A stretch of DNA of 64,000 nt. Origin: an uncultured Tateyamaria sp. (GTDB taxonomy: Bacteria; Pseudomonadota; Alphaproteobacteria; Rhodobacterales; Rhodobacteraceae). The notes under the pieces were generated by a model. It was not told the DNA's origin and searched no databases. It saw only the letters and a program-made list of their open reading frames with translations. This document shows positions 61,844 through 64,000 of this stretch, piece by piece (the stretch's first letter is position 1; the number at the start of each line of letters is the position of its first letter). The stretch lies in NCBI RefSeq assembly GCF_947504105.1, contig NZ_CANNGP010000023.1, positions 1 to 64,000 on the forward strand. Direction: 5' to 3'. Made by a program: the position numbers and the translations under genes.

Positions 61844-63661
61844 ATGACCCTGCCGACCGCTTGTTTACGCATCGCCGCCACATCCGACGTCCATATGCAC
61901 CTCACCGGATGGGATGCACTGCGCAACACCCACACGCAAACCAAGGGTATGGATCGATTGGCGAACCTGATCCAAGACGCGCGCAGGACGGCTGCCGGCG
62001 GTTTTATTCTAGTCGATAACGGGGACGCACTGCAGGGTACTCCACTGGGCGATATTTGCGTGGATGCGCCAGAAAACCATCCATGGCCAGCCATTCTAAA
62101 CGCTCTGAACTATGACGCTGTCGGCCTCGGCAACCATGATTTTGATTTTGGGCTGCCGTTCCTGAACCAAGTGATGGGTCAGGCCCATTGTCCTGTGCTG
62201 TGCGCCAATGAGACAACCAATGCTGTCATATGTGCTGCCCCCTTCGCCATCGTTGAACGCAATGTCCTCTGTTCAGACGGTGAGGGTCGCCCGCTGCGTG
62301 TCGGGCTAACATCGGTCCTGCCGCCGCAAACCGCCGTGTGGAACCGGCGTTGTCTGGACGATGCAGTGCAATTCGAAGGCGGCGTCGAAGCCGCTGGCAA
62401 AGCAGTCTCAGCCTTGCGCGACGCAGGTGCGGACGTTGTTGTCTTCTTGTGCCACAGCGGACTGAACGACGGCGTCGATTCGACTGGCGAGAATTTTGGG
62501 GCGGCGATCGCTGCAGATGTGCCAGGCGTCGATGCAATGATCCTGGGACACACCCATCTGCGATTTCCTGGACCAGACCACTCAGGGCTCGACGGGGTGG
62601 ATGCCATCAACGGCACAGTGTTTGGTGTGCCAGGGGTGATGCCGGGACACGCAGGTACAGAACTGGGCGTGATTGATCTGACGCTGGTGCATGGGCGGAA
62701 CGGATGGCAGGTCGACGGGCATGCCGTGCGGCGTTCTGGTGTCCGCATCGATGATCCCCAGGATCAGACATTGGTGAATATCACCAGCCCTTTGGTTGAA
62801 GCCGCGCGGATGCATCTGGACAAGCCAATCGGGACGACACCCGAACACTTGCACACTTGGTTTTCGATGCTGCGCCCGTCCCCGACAGAAGCGTTGGTCG
62901 CGCGAGCGTTATCAGGCACGATTGCCAAAGCTGTCGCTGGCACGGACCTCGCCAACTTGCCCGTTCTGGCAAGTGTTGCACCGGCCGCACTGGGTGGCAG
63001 GGCAGGCCCGGACAACTATGTCAACATTCCATCAGGCCAATTGTGCGAACGTCACGTCGCCATGTTGTGCCCTTATCCCAATACGGTTTGGGCTGCTGTC
63101 CTAACCGGCGCAGACCTGCAGGACTGGATTGAGCGCAGCCTCGCCTTTTTCAATCCGGTCGATGGCGAAGGCGCTGCTTTGGTGAACCCTGACTCTCCGG
63201 CTTTCAACTTTGATGTGTTGCATGGAACGGAGGTGGAGGTGGATTTGCGCGCACCCGCAACGTTCGAAACCAATGGTCATCGCGTGCTGCCAGACGCATC
63301 TCGCGTGAGACAATTGGCGTATGGAGGCCAATCGGTGCACCGGCAAGATCGCTTCGTGGTCGCCATGACCAGTTATCGTGGTGCCGGTGGAGGTAATTAC
63401 CCTGGCATCGGTCCGCAGACAGAGATTGTGCAGACGAATGTGGAAGTGCGGCAAGCACTGCGGGCTGCAATGGCCGGGGACATACAGTCGGCCATTGTAC
63501 CTGGCTCGGACCCTTGGAGATTCACGCCCAACCAAGGCGTTCGCCGCATCATCCAGACATCACCGGTGGCAGAGGACTATCTGTCCTATATCTCGGACTT
63601 TGATCCGCGACCCTTGGGTTTGGACGAAAGCGGGTTTCTTCAGGTCCAAGTCTCGATATGA
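61844..63661 (+). CDS. 5'-nucleotidase / 2',3'-cyclic phosphodiesterase family protein
   Basis: A 605-residue two-domain protein: the N-terminal metallophosphoesterase (ATSDVHMHL, DNGDALQGTP, GNHDFDFG, HSGLNDG, GHTHLR) and the C-terminal nucleotide-binding domain (YVNIPSGQL, CPYPNTVWAAVLTGADLQDWIERS, TSYRGAGGGNYPG). This is the UshA/CpdB layout. Unlike periplasmic relatives it has no obvious signal peptide; the start at ATG 61844 is just before the first metal motif. It would act on nucleotides or cyclic nucleotides. Confidence 0.88.
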   Translation: MTLPTACLRIAATSDVHMHLTGWDALRNTHTQTKGMDRLANLIQDARRTAAGGFILVDNGDALQGTPLGDICVDAPENHPWPAILNALNYDAVGLGNHDFDFGLPFLNQVMGQAHCPVLCANETTNAVICAAPFAIVERNVLCSDGEGRPLRVGLTSVLPPQTAVWNRRCLDDAVQFEGGVEAAGKAVSALRDAGADVVVFLCHSGLNDGVDSTGENFGAAIAADVPGVDAMILGHTHLRFPGPDHSGLDGVDAINGTVFGVPGVMPGHAGTELGVIDLTLVHGRNGWQVDGHAVRRSGVRIDDPQDQTLVNITSPLVEAARMHLDKPIGTTPEHLHTWFSMLRPSPTEALVARALSGTIAKAVAGTDLANLPVLASVAPAALGGRAGPDNYVNIPSGQLCERHVAMLCPYPNTVWAAVLTGADLQDWIERSLAFFNPVDGEGAALVNPDSPAFNFDVLHGTEVEVDLRAPATFETNGHRVLPDASRVRQLAYGGQSVHRQDRFVVAMTSYRGAGGGNYPGIGPQTEIVQTNVEVRQALRAAMAGDIQSAIVPGSDPWRFTPNQGVRRIIQTSPVAEDYLSYISDFDPRPLGLDESGFLQVQVSI

Positions 63662-63676
63662 CTGATTGTGCACCTC

Positions 63677-63705
63677 TTGCACCGGATGGGTGCCCGCTTT
63701 ATATG
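63677..63705 (+). promoter_or_regulatory. Predicted promoter of the SRP RNA gene
   Basis: TTGCAC (63677-63682) and TATATG (63700-63705) are 17 bases apart. The predicted start point, 6-8 bases later, agrees with the 5' end of the RNA at 63711-63713. Confidence 0.6.
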
Positions 63706-63710
63706 ACCTC

Positions 63711-63808
63711 TTGAGAGGTTGGCGCGGGCAGGCGCCTCGCCAACCCGGTCAGATCCGGAAGGAAGCAGCCGTAACGAGCCCCGCTTGGGTCGTTGTCAAT
63801 CTCTCACC
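63711..63808 (+). ncRNA. ffs: Signal recognition particle RNA (4.5S)
   Basis: The conserved SRP domain IV core GGTCAGATCCGGAAGGAAGCAGCC is present (GGTCAGATCC with GGAAGGAAGCAGCC downstream), and the ends GAGAG (63713-63717) and CTCTC (63801-63805) pair to close the hairpin. It binds Ffh for co-translational targeting. The exact ends are estimated from the pairing. Confidence 0.93.
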
Positions 63809-63880
63809 AAAGCGCAGCGTGGTGCGCGTCGGCCCGGCAGCGCATCTGAAAGGCGCGGGAGGGCGGTCTACAATAGCAGA

Positions 63881-64000
63881 CTAGTCCTCAAGCAGCACTG
63901 GCCAGATCGCTTTGTTCCGGCGCGAGAATGCGCCGAGATGTCCGACGTTTTTAACCCCATGGTCCCGTGGATCGACGACGACCGGTTCAGTTCCATAGAC
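63881..64000 (-). CDS. Alpha/beta hydrolase, 3' end only
   Basis: The last 39 residues of a minus-strand gene running off the window: the end reads DPRDHGVKNVGHLGAFSRR and finishes IWPVLLED. GHLGAF near the C-terminus fits the catalytic-His region of an alpha/beta hydrolase often found next to ffs in this group. Partial; the start lies outside the window. Confidence 0.6.
   Translation of the reverse strand, partial: VYGTEPVVVDPRDHGVKNVGHLGAFSRRNKAIWPVLLED

Noticed and set aside
1-64000. CRISPR arrays, insertion sequences, prophage or integrase genes
   Set aside because: I saw no regularly spaced repeats, no transposase or integrase frames and no terminal inverted repeats in the window.

Overview
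The window looks like a chromosomal segment of a marine-type alphaproteobacterium of the Roseobacter group (Rhodobacterales). The evidence is the GC-rich coding style, a MipZ homologue instead of MinCDE, a CycM cytochrome starting MFDTMT, the rimM-trmD-rplS-rpmE and cycM/pheA neighbourhoods, an alphaproteobacterial 4.5S (SRP) RNA, a TRAP transporter and a box-type aerobic benzoyl-CoA pathway. I see no phage, insertion sequence, integrase or CRISPR array.

Layout. 0.2-2.2 kb: GlxA-type regulator and a divergent EamA exporter. 2.4-6.3 kb: translation cluster (rimM, trmD, rplS, rpmE), with a decayed sulfotransferase-like gene between rimM and trmD. 6.3-8.5 kb: PQQ-type sugar dehydrogenase with a frameshifted cytochrome c. 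8.8-11.3 kb: Entner-Doudoroff genes edd-eda with a LacI-type operator. 11.5-15.5 kb: mipZ, then a homogentisate module in which hmgA is broken (internal deletion plus frameshift) while its MarR regulator and fahA look intact. 15.8-19.2 kb: cytosine-deaminase-like amidohydrolase and an orphan Tat-dependent solute-binding protein.

19.3-34.7 kb is one large aromatic-acid catabolic island, all on the minus strand. It holds a TRAP transporter (dctPQM), a hydroxycinnamate block (enoyl-CoA hydratase, MarR, feruloyl-CoA synthase, amidohydrolase), a benzoate-CoA ligase with an alpha/beta hydrolase, and a box operon (boxC, boxB, a Cys-rich 58-residue protein, a flavodoxin, a hot-dog thioesterase, boxR and a small 3-hydroxyacyl-CoA dehydrogenase domain). 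The usual BoxA reductase is absent; the flavodoxin and the Cys-rich protein sit where an electron-transfer partner for BoxB would be expected. Candidate operators of two kinds (TGCA-N6-TGCA and a GTTATG-N3-CATAAC palindrome) recur at the promoters of the island.

34.8-39.3 kb: one-carbon/methylamine-type genes (dimethylglycine/sarcosine dehydrogenase-like, a non-pyrrolysine MttB homologue, an ACT protein). 39.4-48.8 kb: MFS transporter, tRNA with CAT anticodon, hemE/hemC divergent around a perfect palindrome, acyl-CoA dehydrogenase, hemF, an SDR lacking the catalytic Lys, an rsmC-like methyltransferase, clpS and a HAD hydrolase. 49.0-58.5 kb: DD-carboxypeptidase with SPOR-like tail, mtfA, LysR, two small coupled proteins and a yejABEF-type ABC importer. 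58.6-64 kb: cycM, pheA, SRPBCC protein, nudC, a 5'-nucleotidase-like phosphoesterase, ffs and the 3' end of an alpha/beta hydrolase gene.

Notable structure outside genes: a dispersed hairpin repeat (four copies, 19.26, 44.70, 52.63 and 60.16 kb) whose flanks are conserved while the stem changes with compensation, an 11-bp-phased GGGTGTAC array at 31.5 kb, and a folded leader upstream of rplS.
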